Assembly: GCA_021779635.1 (NCBI GenBank)
Contig: JAJYAH010000217.1
Span: 1-9,238, forward strand
Origin: Pseudomonadota bacterium
Lineage (GTDB): Bacteria > Pseudomonadota > Alphaproteobacteria > Rhizobiales > Xanthobacteraceae
Reading direction: 5' to 3'
DNA: 9,238 nt
Shown here: positions 1 through 5,164 of the stretch, piece by piece
Layout of the letters: every line of letters begins with the position of its first letter
Position numbering within the stretch: the stretch's first letter is position 1
Position numbers and translations under genes: made by a program
The notes under the pieces: model-generated
What the model was told of the DNA's origin: nothing
Databases searched by the model: none
Seen by the model: only the letters and a program-made list of their open reading frames with translations

Positions 1-93
1 GCGTTGCGCATTGTCCCCCCTCCTCCAGTGACGCGAGGACTTGGTAATCCCTCTTGGAAGGTGATTGTGTCGGCCTCACGTGGCCAATACCTC

Positions 94-124
94 AAGCCGG
101 GCTCGCAAGGGCCCGGCTTTTTTT
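94..124 (+). terminator. Intrinsic terminator 1
   Basis: A perfect 9-bp stem (AAGCCGGGC at 94-102, GCCCGGCTT at 111-119) encloses an 8-base loop and runs into seven T residues at 118-124. This is the standard form of a rho-independent terminator reading on the + strand. It probably ends a transcript that starts left of the window, because no convincing reading frame ends just before it inside the window. Confidence 0.85.
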
Positions 125-340
125 CGCATTATATTCGTATTGTATAGGACGCGCTGCGCTGCGTTCGTTGTCCGTTGACAGGCTCAGTGCCGCCGCTCAT
201 CATCCGCCAATGATCACAAATCTGTGTATCGCAGCGCGGTCGAAAAATGTTCCCGTTCCGGGGACCGCAGATCGACGCGCGCGATAGACCTCTCGCCCAC
301 ATCGATCCCGCCAAACCCCGCCGTCTGGACGGGGTTTTTT
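125..340 (+). ncRNA. Candidate leader RNA or small RNA ending at terminator 2
   Basis: This stretch lies between two + strand terminators and holds no reading frame that looks coding; the frames present are rich in Arg, Ser and Pro, as expected of chance frames. A TTGACA hexamer at 175-180 could be a -35 element, but the hexamer 17 bases on (CATCAT) is a weak -10. GCGGTC and GACCGC around 234-269 can pair. A transcript starting here and ending at terminator 2 would be either an independent small RNA or an attenuated leader of the DapA-family gene. This is inference from layout only; no known RNA family was recognised. Confidence 0.2.
313..340 (+). terminator. Intrinsic terminator 2, just upstream of the DapA-family gene
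   Basis: AAACCCCG (313-320) pairs with CGGGGTTT (330-337) and the T run continues to 340. It ends 43 bases before the ATG of the downstream gene. GACGGG (328-333) can also pair with CCCGTC (346-351). That second hairpin shares bases with the terminator stem, so the two folds exclude each other. The position fits attenuation or the 3' end of a short RNA. The terminator shape is seen directly; the regulatory role is inferred. Confidence 0.75.
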
Positions 341-383
341 ATTGTCCCGTCTCCGGCGCAAAACCCCCAAGGAGATGGACCCC

Positions 384-1367
384 ATGAACGACCTTCGAAG
401 CCAATTGCGTGGCCTCTGGCTGCCGCTCGTTACGCCGTTTCGCAACGGCGAACTCGATGAAGCCTCACTAAGGCGGCTGGTGCGGCATTACGCGGCGCTT
501 CCCGTCGACGGATTGGTGCTCGCGGCCACCACCGGCGAAGGCCTGACCCTGACGCCGGAAGAAACCGAACGGCTGGTGTTCGCAGTGCGGGATGAAGCCA
601 GAGCGCTTGCCAGCGAAAGCCTGCCCCGCACTCGATGCGGGGTCGGTACCGGCAGGACTCTTCCGCTTTGCCTGGGCCTGTCCGGCAGCAACACGCGCGC
701 AATGTTGGACACCCTGGACCGAACCGCGAACTGGCCGATCGACGTCTATCTGATCTCCTGCCCGTATTATTCGCGGCCGTCGCAGCACGGATTGCAGCTT
801 CACTTCGTCGCGCTCGCCAATCGTGCGGCGCATCCGGTGATGCTCTACAACATCCCCTACCGGACCGGCGTCAATCTCGGCAACGACGCGATGCTGCGGC
901 TGGCCGATCATCCCAATATTGTCGGACTAAAGGATTGCTCGGCGGATCGGAACCAGTCGCGCGACCTGCTGCGCCGTCGCCCCGCGGGCTTTGCCATCCT
1001 GACCGGCGAGGACGCGCAATATCATGAAGCGCTGACCGACGGCGCCGACGGTGGAATCCTGGCGGCCGCGCATATCGAAACCGAAATCTTCGCGCGGATT
1101 CACGAGCTCTTGATGGCGGGCGAGCGCGAGGCCGCGCTGTCGCATTGGCGATCGGTCGCCGATCTCGCCCGATTGCTGTTCACTGAGCCGAGCCCGGCGC
1201 CGATCAAGCATTGGCTGTGGCGCACCGGATTGATCGACAGTGCGGAAGTGCGGCTGCCGATGACGCAAGTGAGCGCCGAACTGGCCGCACGGCTTGATCG
1301 GGAAATCGAGCGGTTGGCCTCACCCGCCCTTGCGAGGAGCCAGCAGGTCGCGGGAACGCGCGCCTGA
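384..1367 (+). CDS. DapA-family lyase/synthase (4-hydroxy-tetrahydrodipicolinate synthase-like)
   Basis: This is a class I pyruvate-type aldolase of the DapA/NanA superfamily, 327 residues against about 292 for E. coli DapA. AAGGAG at 369-374 lies nine bases before the chosen ATG. The other in-frame starts, at 342 and 375, lie ahead of or directly against this ribosome-binding site. Family landmarks appear in order: AATTGEG at 47-53 (the substrate-binding Thr-Thr pair), CPYYSRPSQHGL at 126-137, YNIPYRTG at 155-162 (catalytic Tyr155 and Arg160) and GLKDCS at 181-186, with Lys183 as the Schiff-base lysine. EPSPAPIK at 268-275 and EVRLPM at 288-293 match the C-terminal helical region. Two in-frame TGA stops end it. 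In DapA the reaction joins pyruvate and aspartate semialdehyde for lysine and diaminopimelate synthesis. Members outside lysine operons often act on other 2-oxo acids, and no lysine gene is nearby, so the substrate is left open. Confidence 0.9.
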   Translation: MNDLRSQLRGLWLPLVTPFRNGELDEASLRRLVRHYAALPVDGLVLAATTGEGLTLTPEETERLVFAVRDEARALASESLPRTRCGVGTGRTLPLCLGLSGSNTRAMLDTLDRTANWPIDVYLISCPYYSRPSQHGLQLHFVALANRAAHPVMLYNIPYRTGVNLGNDAMLRLADHPNIVGLKDCSADRNQSRDLLRRRPAGFAILTGEDAQYHEALTDGADGGILAAAHIETEIFARIHELLMAGEREAALSHWRSVADLARLLFTEPSPAPIKHWLWRTGLIDSAEVRLPMTQVSAELAARLDREIERLASPALARSQQVAGTRA

Positions 1368-1405
1368 TGACGGGGACAGGCTCCGCGACCGGTCCAGCGC
1401 AAGCT

Positions 1406-1453
1406 CGCGAGGGCTCGCCACGCCCGTCGAAAAAAGCCGCGCCAGCCCTCGCG
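1406..1453. repeat. 10-bp inverted repeat overlapping the small-peptide terminator
   Basis: CGCGAGGGCT (1406-1415) is the exact reverse complement of AGCCCTCGCG (1444-1453), 28 bases apart. The right arm lies inside the terminator of the minus-strand peptide gene, so this longer-range pairing would compete with the terminator stem. It may alternatively end the converging DapA-family transcript, although no T run follows on the + strand. Confidence 0.5.
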
Positions 1454-1455
1454 GC
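1430..1455 (-). terminator. Intrinsic terminator of the double-glycine peptide gene
   Basis: Read on the minus strand, GCCGCG (1455-1450) and CGCGGC (1441-1436) form a 6-bp GC stem around an 8-base loop, followed by six T residues (1435-1430). It begins nine bases after the stop of the 46-residue gene, which supports that frame being a real, separately terminated transcription unit. Confidence 0.8.
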
Positions 1456-1464
1456 GTTTCGGTA

Positions 1465-1605
1465 CTAAATGCGGAAATTCGGGTCCCGAATAATTCCGGG
1501 CGGAAGGGGTTGCGGATTGAGCCCGCCCGCGACCTTCTCCAGATCTTTCTCACTGAGCTGGTCACGCGTTTTCTTCTGTTCGGTCGGCCTTTTCTGGTCG
1601 GACAT
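1465..1605 (-). CDS. Small double-glycine leader peptide, possible exported bacteriocin-like or signalling precursor
   Basis: The product has 46 residues. ATG at 1605 is preceded by GAGGAG (1619-1614) at 8-base spacing, and an intrinsic terminator follows the TAG stop. The frame stays open upstream to 1740, but only this start has the ribosome-binding site. Residues 17-28, LSEKDLEKVAGG, fit the double-glycine leader consensus at every key place: Leu at -12, Ser at -11, an acid at -8, Leu at -7, Val at -4 and Gly-Gly at -2/-1. Such leaders are known to be cut after Gly-Gly by C39-peptidase ABC exporters. The leader half is charged (residues 1-24). The predicted mature part is LNPQPLPPGIIRDPNFRI: 18 residues, five prolines, no cysteine, so no lanthionine or disulfide is expected. 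No exporter, modification enzyme or immunity gene lies in the window. Export and function are inferred; the reading frame and leader match are seen directly. Confidence 0.75.
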   Translation of the reverse strand: MSDQKRPTEQKKTRDQLSEKDLEKVAGGLNPQPLPPGIIRDPNFRI

Positions 1606-1723
1606 TTGGAAATCTCCTCGGATTGACGTTTCGCTGACAAACGGGCCATCCGCTGCCTGCGTCGAGCGGCACCATTGCCGTTCGAATGATTTGTCGTACG
1701 AGCGCCGCCGGGGGTTTTTGGGA

Positions 1724-1750
1724 AGTGTGATTGAGATCACGGGTCACACT
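1724..1750. promoter_or_regulatory. CRP/FNR-family-like operator palindrome
   Basis: GTGATTGAGATCAC (1727-1740) is a perfect 5+5 palindrome with a 4-base centre, and TGTGA-N6-TCAC (1726-1740) fits the CRP half-site spacing. A wider pair, AGTGTGA (1724-1730) and TCACACT (1744-1750), forms a second 7-bp inverted repeat that shares the left arm. The centre lies about 130 bases upstream of the peptide start and about 200 bases upstream of the VOC promoter, so control of the peptide gene is the likelier role. The match to a CRP/FNR-type site is by eye. Confidence 0.45.
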
Positions 1751-1932
1751 CGAATGCGCCGTCGCGGGATGCCGATCACGGAAGCCTCACCCGAACCCCG
1801 CGCAACACATAACCAGCGGGATATGATAAATTCAAGGAAACCCAGGTTAGTGGCCGCGTGAGGCCAACCCCCGGACGCCCACGTTTCTTGCCTGGCTATT
1901 GGGAGGATCTGGCGCCATTGCCGGCTTCCTGC

Positions 1933-1962
1933 TTGACTCACGCATATCTCGACGGTTATACA
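1933..1962 (+). promoter_or_regulatory. Sigma-70-type promoter of the VOC-ArsR-SRPBCC operon
   Basis: TTGACT (1933-1938) and TATACA (1957-1962) each match five of six consensus bases and are 18 bases apart. Transcription would start near 1969, leaving a leader of about 75 bases before the first gene. Two near-identical octamers, ATCAATCA (1962-1969) and ATCGATCA (1984-1991), lie 22 bases apart, about two helical turns. They overlap the -10 and start region and could be half-sites for the ArsR-type repressor encoded downstream; that role is a guess. Confidence 0.6.
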
Positions 1963-2042
1963 TCAATCAATAGCCAACGGGTTATCGATCAAACGGAGTG
2001 ACCCGGCCCACACGGCGAACCTGACCGACGGAGAACGTACGA

Positions 2043-2435
2043 ATGAAGATCAAGCTGACCAGCGTGTATGTGGACAACCAGGAAAGGGCTCTGGGCTTCT
2101 ACACCGAGGTGCTCGGCCTGACCAAGAAGGCCGATTTCAGCAACGGGCCGTATCGCTGGCTGACCGTGGCCTCACCCGATGAGCCGGATGGAACCGAGCT
2201 GCAACTCGCGCTCAACGACAACCCGGCGGTCAAGGCCTACCAGCAAGCCATATTCCGGCAGGGCCAGCCCGCGGTCATGTTCTTCACCGGCGACGTCAAG
2301 GGCGACTACGAGCGCATCAAGGCGCGCGGCGCCGAGTTCACGATGCCGCCGACCGAGGTGACCGGCTCGACCATCGCCCAGCTGAACGACACCTGCGGCA
2401 ACCTCATTCAAATCACCCAGCTGGCGCGCTGGTAG
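2043..2435 (+). CDS. VOC-family (glyoxalase/bleomycin-resistance fold) protein
   Basis: This 130-residue single-domain protein of the vicinal oxygen chelate superfamily is made of two beta-alpha-beta-beta-beta modules. The first spans about residues 3-57, with the hallmark YVDNQERALGFYTEVLGL at 9-26. The second spans about 77-127, ending in DTCGNLIQIT at 116-125. Glu52 in the first module is a likely metal ligand. The position that often carries the C-terminal glutamate is Gln123, so metal binding and catalysis are uncertain. GGAG at 2030-2033 lies nine bases before the ATG. It is the first gene of a tight + strand cluster with an ArsR repressor and an SRPBCC protein, so it probably serves small-molecule detoxification or binding. 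The substrate cannot be told; antibiotic resistance should not be assumed from the family name. Confidence 0.85.
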   Translation: MKIKLTSVYVDNQERALGFYTEVLGLTKKADFSNGPYRWLTVASPDEPDGTELQLALNDNPAVKAYQQAIFRQGQPAVMFFTGDVKGDYERIKARGAEFTMPPTEVTGSTIAQLNDTCGNLIQITQLARW

Positions 2436-2458
2436 GACGGGCGGCTAACGAATCGCAA

Positions 2459-2782
2459 ATGGCGAACGCTCACGATGTGCTCTTCAGGACGCTCGCCGAT
2501 CCGACCCGGCGGGCGATCTTTGAGCGGCTGTGCCGCGAAGGAGAGCAGACGGTCGGGGCGCTGACGGCTCGGGCCGGGATCTCGCAACCGGCTGTCTCCA
2601 AGCATCTGGGAGTCCTCAAGCACGCCGGGTTGGTACGCGACCGCCACGAAGGACGACAGACCCACTACAGCGCGCAGCTTGGCGCCCTGGCCCCGCTGAT
2701 GGACTGGACCAGCCAGATGGCCGGGTTCTGGCAGAGCCGGTTCGACGATCTCGAAGACCTGCTCAAGAGGATGGACCAATGA
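2459..2782 (+). CDS. ArsR-family winged-helix transcriptional repressor
   Basis: This 107-residue protein is close to the usual ArsR size. It opens with the typical FRTLADPTRRAIFERL stretch (9-24). A helix-turn-helix spans about 31-55, with ISQPAVSKHLGVLKHAGLV (41-59) as recognition helix, and a beta-wing follows with RHEGRQTHY (62-70). The metal-sensing ELCVC-type cysteine motif of ArsR/SmtB sensors is absent. The only cysteine, Cys25, stands alone, so this belongs to the non-metal branch often paired with AHSA1-domain genes. The start is 23 bases after the VOC stop with a poor ribosome-binding site, suggesting translational coupling. The stop overlaps the next start in ATGA at 2779-2782. 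It probably represses its own operon by binding near the 1933-1962 promoter; the inducer is unknown. Confidence 0.92.
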   Translation: MANAHDVLFRTLADPTRRAIFERLCREGEQTVGALTARAGISQPAVSKHLGVLKHAGLVRDRHEGRQTHYSAQLGALAPLMDWTSQMAGFWQSRFDDLEDLLKRMDQ

Positions 2783-3204
2783 ACGAGCCGTCGGCGGGAA
2801 CGCGCTCCGTCGTTGTCGAACGGGAGGTGCCTTTTCCGCCGGAAAAGATCTGGCGCGCGCTCACCCAGCCTCATCTGATCGAGGAGTGGCTCATGAAGAA
2901 CGACTTCAAGCCTGTGGTGGACCACCGCTTCAATCTTCGAAAGAACCCTCAACCCAATGTGAGCATCGTTGTCGACTGTCAAGTCCTGGCCGTCGAGCCG
3001 CACAAAACGCTGTCTTACACCTGGGCGGCCTATGGTCTCGAGAGTGTCGTGACCTGGACCCTCACGCCCACACGCACGGGGACCCTGCTGCGCATGGAGC
3101 AATCGGGCTTCCGGCCGGATCAGCCGCAGGCCTACCACGGCGCCAGATACGGGTGGCAGCAATACTTTGAGGCCCTGGAGCAGCTGTTGGCGCGGACAGA
3201 TTGA
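2779..3204 (+). CDS. SRPBCC/AHSA1-domain protein
   Basis: The product has 141 residues and belongs to the START/Bet v1-like SRPBCC superfamily, AHSA1 branch. This fold has a curved sheet around a long C-terminal helix and a hydrophobic cavity that binds small ligands. Diagnostic stretches are VVEREVPFPPEKIWRALTQP (12-31), IEEWLM (34-39), EPHKTLSYTW (73-82), TWTLTP (92-97) and the closing helix GWQQYFEALEQLL (125-137). The start is fixed by the 4-base ATGA overlap with the ArsR gene, which implies coupled translation and matched amounts of both proteins. Such ArsR-AHSA1 pairs are common. The AHSA1 partner may bind the inducing compound or act on it, but no catalytic residue can be assigned from the sequence. 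Confidence 0.88.
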   Translation: MNEPSAGTRSVVVEREVPFPPEKIWRALTQPHLIEEWLMKNDFKPVVDHRFNLRKNPQPNVSIVVDCQVLAVEPHKTLSYTWAAYGLESVVTWTLTPTRTGTLLRMEQSGFRPDQPQAYHGARYGWQQYFEALEQLLARTD

Positions 3205-3271
3205 TGGCGGCGCATAATCGCTGCACTATTGCGGCCGCAAACGGGATCGGAATTCGAGACATCAGGATCCA

Positions 3272-3712
3272 ATGAATCCATCGGAACATATCGACCAGCT
3301 GATCGCAAAACTCACCGACTGGCGTGGCAAAACGCTCGCCGGCATCCGCAAGAGTTTCCTTGCCGCCGATCGGGAGATCGTCGAGGAATGGAAGTGGATG
3401 GGAAGCCCGGTGTGGTCTCGCGACGGAATGATCGCGGTCGCCAACGCCCACAAAGCCAAGGTGAAGCTTACCTTTGCCCACGGGGCGAAGCTGGCTGATC
3501 CTGACAAGCTCTTCAACGCGGGACTTGAAGGCAACGCGTGGCGAGCGATCGATTTTCTCGAGGGCGACGAGGTCAATGAACGCGCTCTGAAAAATCTGGT
3601 CCGTGCCGCGATTGATTACAACCAGACCAAATTGAAGAAGAACGCGCCTGCGGCTAAAAAGAAAGCGCCTGCGGCCACGCGAGCGAAAGCGCGCAAAAGC
3701 AAAAAGGCATGA
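3272..3712 (+). CDS. DUF1801-family protein with a lysine-rich C-terminal tail
   Basis: The product has 146 residues. The first roughly 118 match the DUF1801/YdhG-like family: an N-terminal helical part (4-30), EEWKWMGSPVWSRDGMI (38-54), KVKLTFAHGAKL (63-74) and a C-terminal helix (102-118). Family members have been compared structurally with frataxin, but the biochemical role is not settled. Residues 121-146 are a low-complexity tail with nine lysines and two arginines among alanines and prolines, built partly from a repeated APAAKKK-type unit. It resembles the tails of histone-H1-like proteins and could bind nucleic acid. The start is 67 bases after the SRPBCC stop. The ribosome-binding site is weak (AGGA at 3264-3267, only four bases before the ATG). 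Same direction and close spacing suggest it is the last gene of the VOC operon. Confidence 0.82.
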   Translation: MNPSEHIDQLIAKLTDWRGKTLAGIRKSFLAADREIVEEWKWMGSPVWSRDGMIAVANAHKAKVKLTFAHGAKLADPDKLFNAGLEGNAWRAIDFLEGDEVNERALKNLVRAAIDYNQTKLKKNAPAAKKKAPAATRAKARKSKKA

Positions 3713-3726
3713 AGCGATGGCTTTTT
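3701..3726 (+). terminator. Possible terminator at the end of the DUF1801 gene
   Basis: AAAAAGGCAT (3701-3710) can pair with ATGGCTTTTT (3717-3726) around a 6-base loop, with one G-G mismatch. The stem overlaps the stop codon, and its right arm ends in five T residues. The A and T runs are inside the stem rather than after it, so termination on either strand is plausible but not strong. Confidence 0.4.
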
Positions 3727-3744
3727 CTCGCATCGCCGGCCCAC

Positions 3745-3765
3745 ATCGGATGGGCGTGATCCGAT
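3745..3765. repeat. Hairpin between convergent genes
   Basis: ATCGGAT (3745-3751) and ATCCGAT (3759-3765) form a perfect 7-bp stem with a 7-base loop. It touches the stop codon of the minus-strand phosphotransferase gene. No T run follows on either strand, so it may protect 3' ends rather than terminate. Confidence 0.45.
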
Positions 3766-4781
3766 CAGCCCTGCTCTGCCCGTTTTAACATTTCATCGAA
3801 CCCTGGCGTCGCAAGGCCGCCGATGAAGGCTGCGAGCGACATCTTGCCGAAGGCGTAGGCAGTCTCTGGGCTACCGGACGCCAGCCGCCCCTCCACCACC
3901 GCGGCGCGGAACGCGGCGGGGCTGGATGCGGCAAGGCCGATATCCGGGACGGATCGTAGGGTATCAACAAGGCTATCGAGGACAATGCATCCGTAGAAGA
4001 GTCGCGTGAGCAACCGGATCACGCTTAGCCGGGCGCGCAACCGGCCGTTCGGCATCCGGCCGAAGGCCGCTTCGAGCAAGAGAGCCTCCAGCTCCGGCGC
4101 TTCCATGAGTTCGGTAGTCAGGATCGCGAGGTCCACCAGCGGATCGTTGCGGAACGCCATTTCCCAATCGATCAGCCACACCCGTTCGCCGTCGAACAGG
4201 ATGTTACGTGGATTGGGATCGTTATGGCATGAGACCAGGGAGGATGTGTCCCACGACAGGGCAGCGGAGATGCGTGCCAGCCCCTCCGCGTGCGCGTCCA
4301 GTCGTCCCGGCGCGAAGAAACTCGATTTACTCACGCCAGCCAACACACTCCCGATCACCTCGGGGAAGGAGCCAAGCATCGGAAACGGCGGCGTCGCCTG
4401 CACCCTCGAAATCAGTGCGCCGAGCGCGCGCGCCAGGCCCACAGGTCCGCCCGGATGCTCTGAAAACGGCCGGCTGGAAACGAAATCCATAATGACCACA
4501 CCGGTCGCCGGATCGCAGTAGAGGACTAGCGGCGCGGCGCCTGCGGCCGCAGCCGCAACCATGCATGCGATACCTCGCTGACGGTCGTGCAGCGCGACGC
4601 GCTCTGGCTCGATCCGCAGAACATACTTTCGTTCACGGACGTCGAAACGACAGATCAGAGCACCCGAAACGCCGCCCCCGACCGGCTGGAAATCGCGCAC
4701 CGTAGTTGCGCCGAACGTGGCCTGCAGCGCGGCGCGCACGGCGTCACGTCTTGCTTTCGGTATCAGTTCGAATGTTTGCAT
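3765..4781 (-). CDS. APH/choline-kinase-like phosphotransferase
   Basis: This 338-residue protein has the aminoglycoside-phosphotransferase/choline-kinase fold (COG0510-like), which moves phosphate from ATP to a small hydroxylated substrate. A glycine-rich loop GGGVSGA lies at 35-41, followed by YVLRIEP (53-59). The catalytic loop HNDPNPRN spans 186-193, giving Asp188 as base and Asn193 as Mg ligand. IDWEMA (204-209) replaces DFG, with Asp205 as the Mg ligand. A helical C-terminal substrate region follows. The frame is open to a GTG at 4820, but no ribosome-binding site is seen there. ATG at 4781 has a weak GGAC a few bases upstream and gives a natural N-terminus. It stands alone, convergent with the DUF1801 gene. 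The substrate is unknown (choline, thiamine, ethanolamine or a sugar are all possible), and drug resistance cannot be inferred. Confidence 0.85.
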   Translation of the reverse strand: MQTFELIPKARRDAVRAALQATFGATTVRDFQPVGGGVSGALICRFDVRERKYVLRIEPERVALHDRQRGIACMVAAAAAGAAPLVLYCDPATGVVIMDFVSSRPFSEHPGGPVGLARALGALISRVQATPPFPMLGSFPEVIGSVLAGVSKSSFFAPGRLDAHAEGLARISAALSWDTSSLVSCHNDPNPRNILFDGERVWLIDWEMAFRNDPLVDLAILTTELMEAPELEALLLEAAFGRMPNGRLRARLSVIRLLTRLFYGCIVLDSLVDTLRSVPDIGLAASSPAAFRAAVVEGRLASGSPETAYAFGKMSLAAFIGGLATPGFDEMLKRAEQG

Positions 4782-4963
4782 GGGTCGTCCGAATGTTGAG
4801 AAAGACTCGCGCGCTATCACGCGGTCAGTTTGGATTTGGTTAGCGGGCGTAAAACCCGAAATCCGACTCTCTATTCAGGACGAAATCTTCACTGGCCAGC
4901 AGCCTCCAAGCAGAACCTGACCTTATGGGGCGCGCGATGAGGGGTCAAGGTGAGCCCTGCTGC

Positions 4964-4978
4964 TCGGAACGAAGCGAA
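4964..4978. repeat. 15-base direct repeat, copy 1 (second copy 6943-6957)
   Basis: TCGGAACGAAGCGAA occurs here and again at 6943-6957, one copy in each intergenic region flanking the MFS transporter gene. In the second copy the left side completes a palindrome; here it does not. It contains GGAAC, the -35 core of EcfG-type promoters, but no CGTT at the right distance follows in either copy. Confidence 0.6.
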
Positions 4979-5067
4979 TCACCCCGAACAGACACTGGCT
5001 ACACACAGTCACGGAGGGTCCATACCTGCTCCCGGACAGTAGAGACTACCACGACGACCGTGAAAGT

Positions 5068-5098
5068 CGCGGAGGGACCGTGCTGCGATTCCTCCGCG
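5068..5098. repeat. 8-bp GC-rich inverted repeat
   Basis: CGCGGAGG (5068-5075) and CCTCCGCG (5091-5098) are exact reverse complements with a 15-base loop. It lies next to the nested hairpin downstream of the transporter gene. No T run adjoins it on either strand. It may contribute to 3'-end structure of the transporter transcript. Confidence 0.45.
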
Positions 5099-5100
5099 CG

Positions 5101-5160
5101 ATGCCGGCAACGCAAGCACGATGGCCGCGGGGTCGTCTCGATCCCGCGGCCACCCGGCAT
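5101..5160 (-). terminator. Nested GC-rich hairpin after the MFS transporter gene (possible terminator)
   Basis: An inner perfect 10-bp stem (TGGCCGCGGG at 5122-5131, CCCGCGGCCA at 5143-5152) sits within an outer 7-bp inverted repeat (ATGCCGG at 5101-5107, CCGGCAT at 5154-5160). On the minus strand the structure starts four bases after the transporter stop. It lacks a T run, so it could be a U-poor terminator or an mRNA 3'-end stabiliser. Confidence 0.5.
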
Positions 5161-5164
5161 TTGA

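Larger units (their letters stand above)
1606..2042. other. Divergent intergenic region between the peptide gene and the VOC operon
   Basis: These 437 bases separate divergent genes. They hold a CRP/FNR-like palindrome (1724-1750) on the peptide side and a sigma-70-type promoter (1933-1962) on the operon side. A bulged hairpin is possible around 1844-1870 (GGTT/AACC outside, GGCC/GGCC inside). TATGAT at 1822-1827 resembles a -10 element but has no matching -35. No reading frame here looks coding, and no clear promoter for the peptide gene was found. Confidence 0.6.
4782..5164. other. Intergenic region with GC-rich hairpins, no gene seen
   Basis: This stretch lies between the start of the phosphotransferase gene and the end of the transporter gene, both on the minus strand. 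The short frames in it are Arg/Ser-rich and lack ribosome-binding sites. The left part (about 4800-4930) is less GC-rich and should hold the phosphotransferase promoter, but no clear -35/-10 pair was found. The right part carries two GC-rich inverted repeats (5068-5098 and 5101-5160) and one copy of a 15-base sequence found again on the far side of the transporter gene. Confidence 0.55.

Noticed and set aside
1..93. tRNA or tmRNA 3' end before terminator 1
   Set aside because: No T-loop sequence, CCA end or cloverleaf pairing could be found; only a short GGCC/GGCC pairing is present.
1565..1576. ACGCGTTTTCTT shared with the REP-like element at 6981-7034
   Set aside because: The match is 12 bases, without the pairing arms, and lies inside the peptide coding sequence, so it is probably coincidence.
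1606..1740. In-frame N-terminal extension of the double-glycine peptide to 91 residues
   Set aside because: The extra stretch is Arg/Ser-rich, has no ribosome-binding site, and would bury the strong Shine-Dalgarno at 1619-1614 inside the gene.
1469..1861. Plus-strand frame of 130 residues opposite the peptide gene
   Set aside because: Rich in Arg, Ser and Cys with no family resemblance or ribosome-binding site; it is the antisense shadow of the peptide gene and its upstream region.
4782..4820. GTG start at 4820 for the phosphotransferase
   Set aside because: No ribosome-binding site precedes it and the 13 added residues look unlike the family; ATG at 4781 is preferred.
4964..4990. EcfG-type stress promoter at the GGAAC inside the 15-base repeat
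   Set aside because: No CGTT follows at 16-17 bases in either repeat copy.
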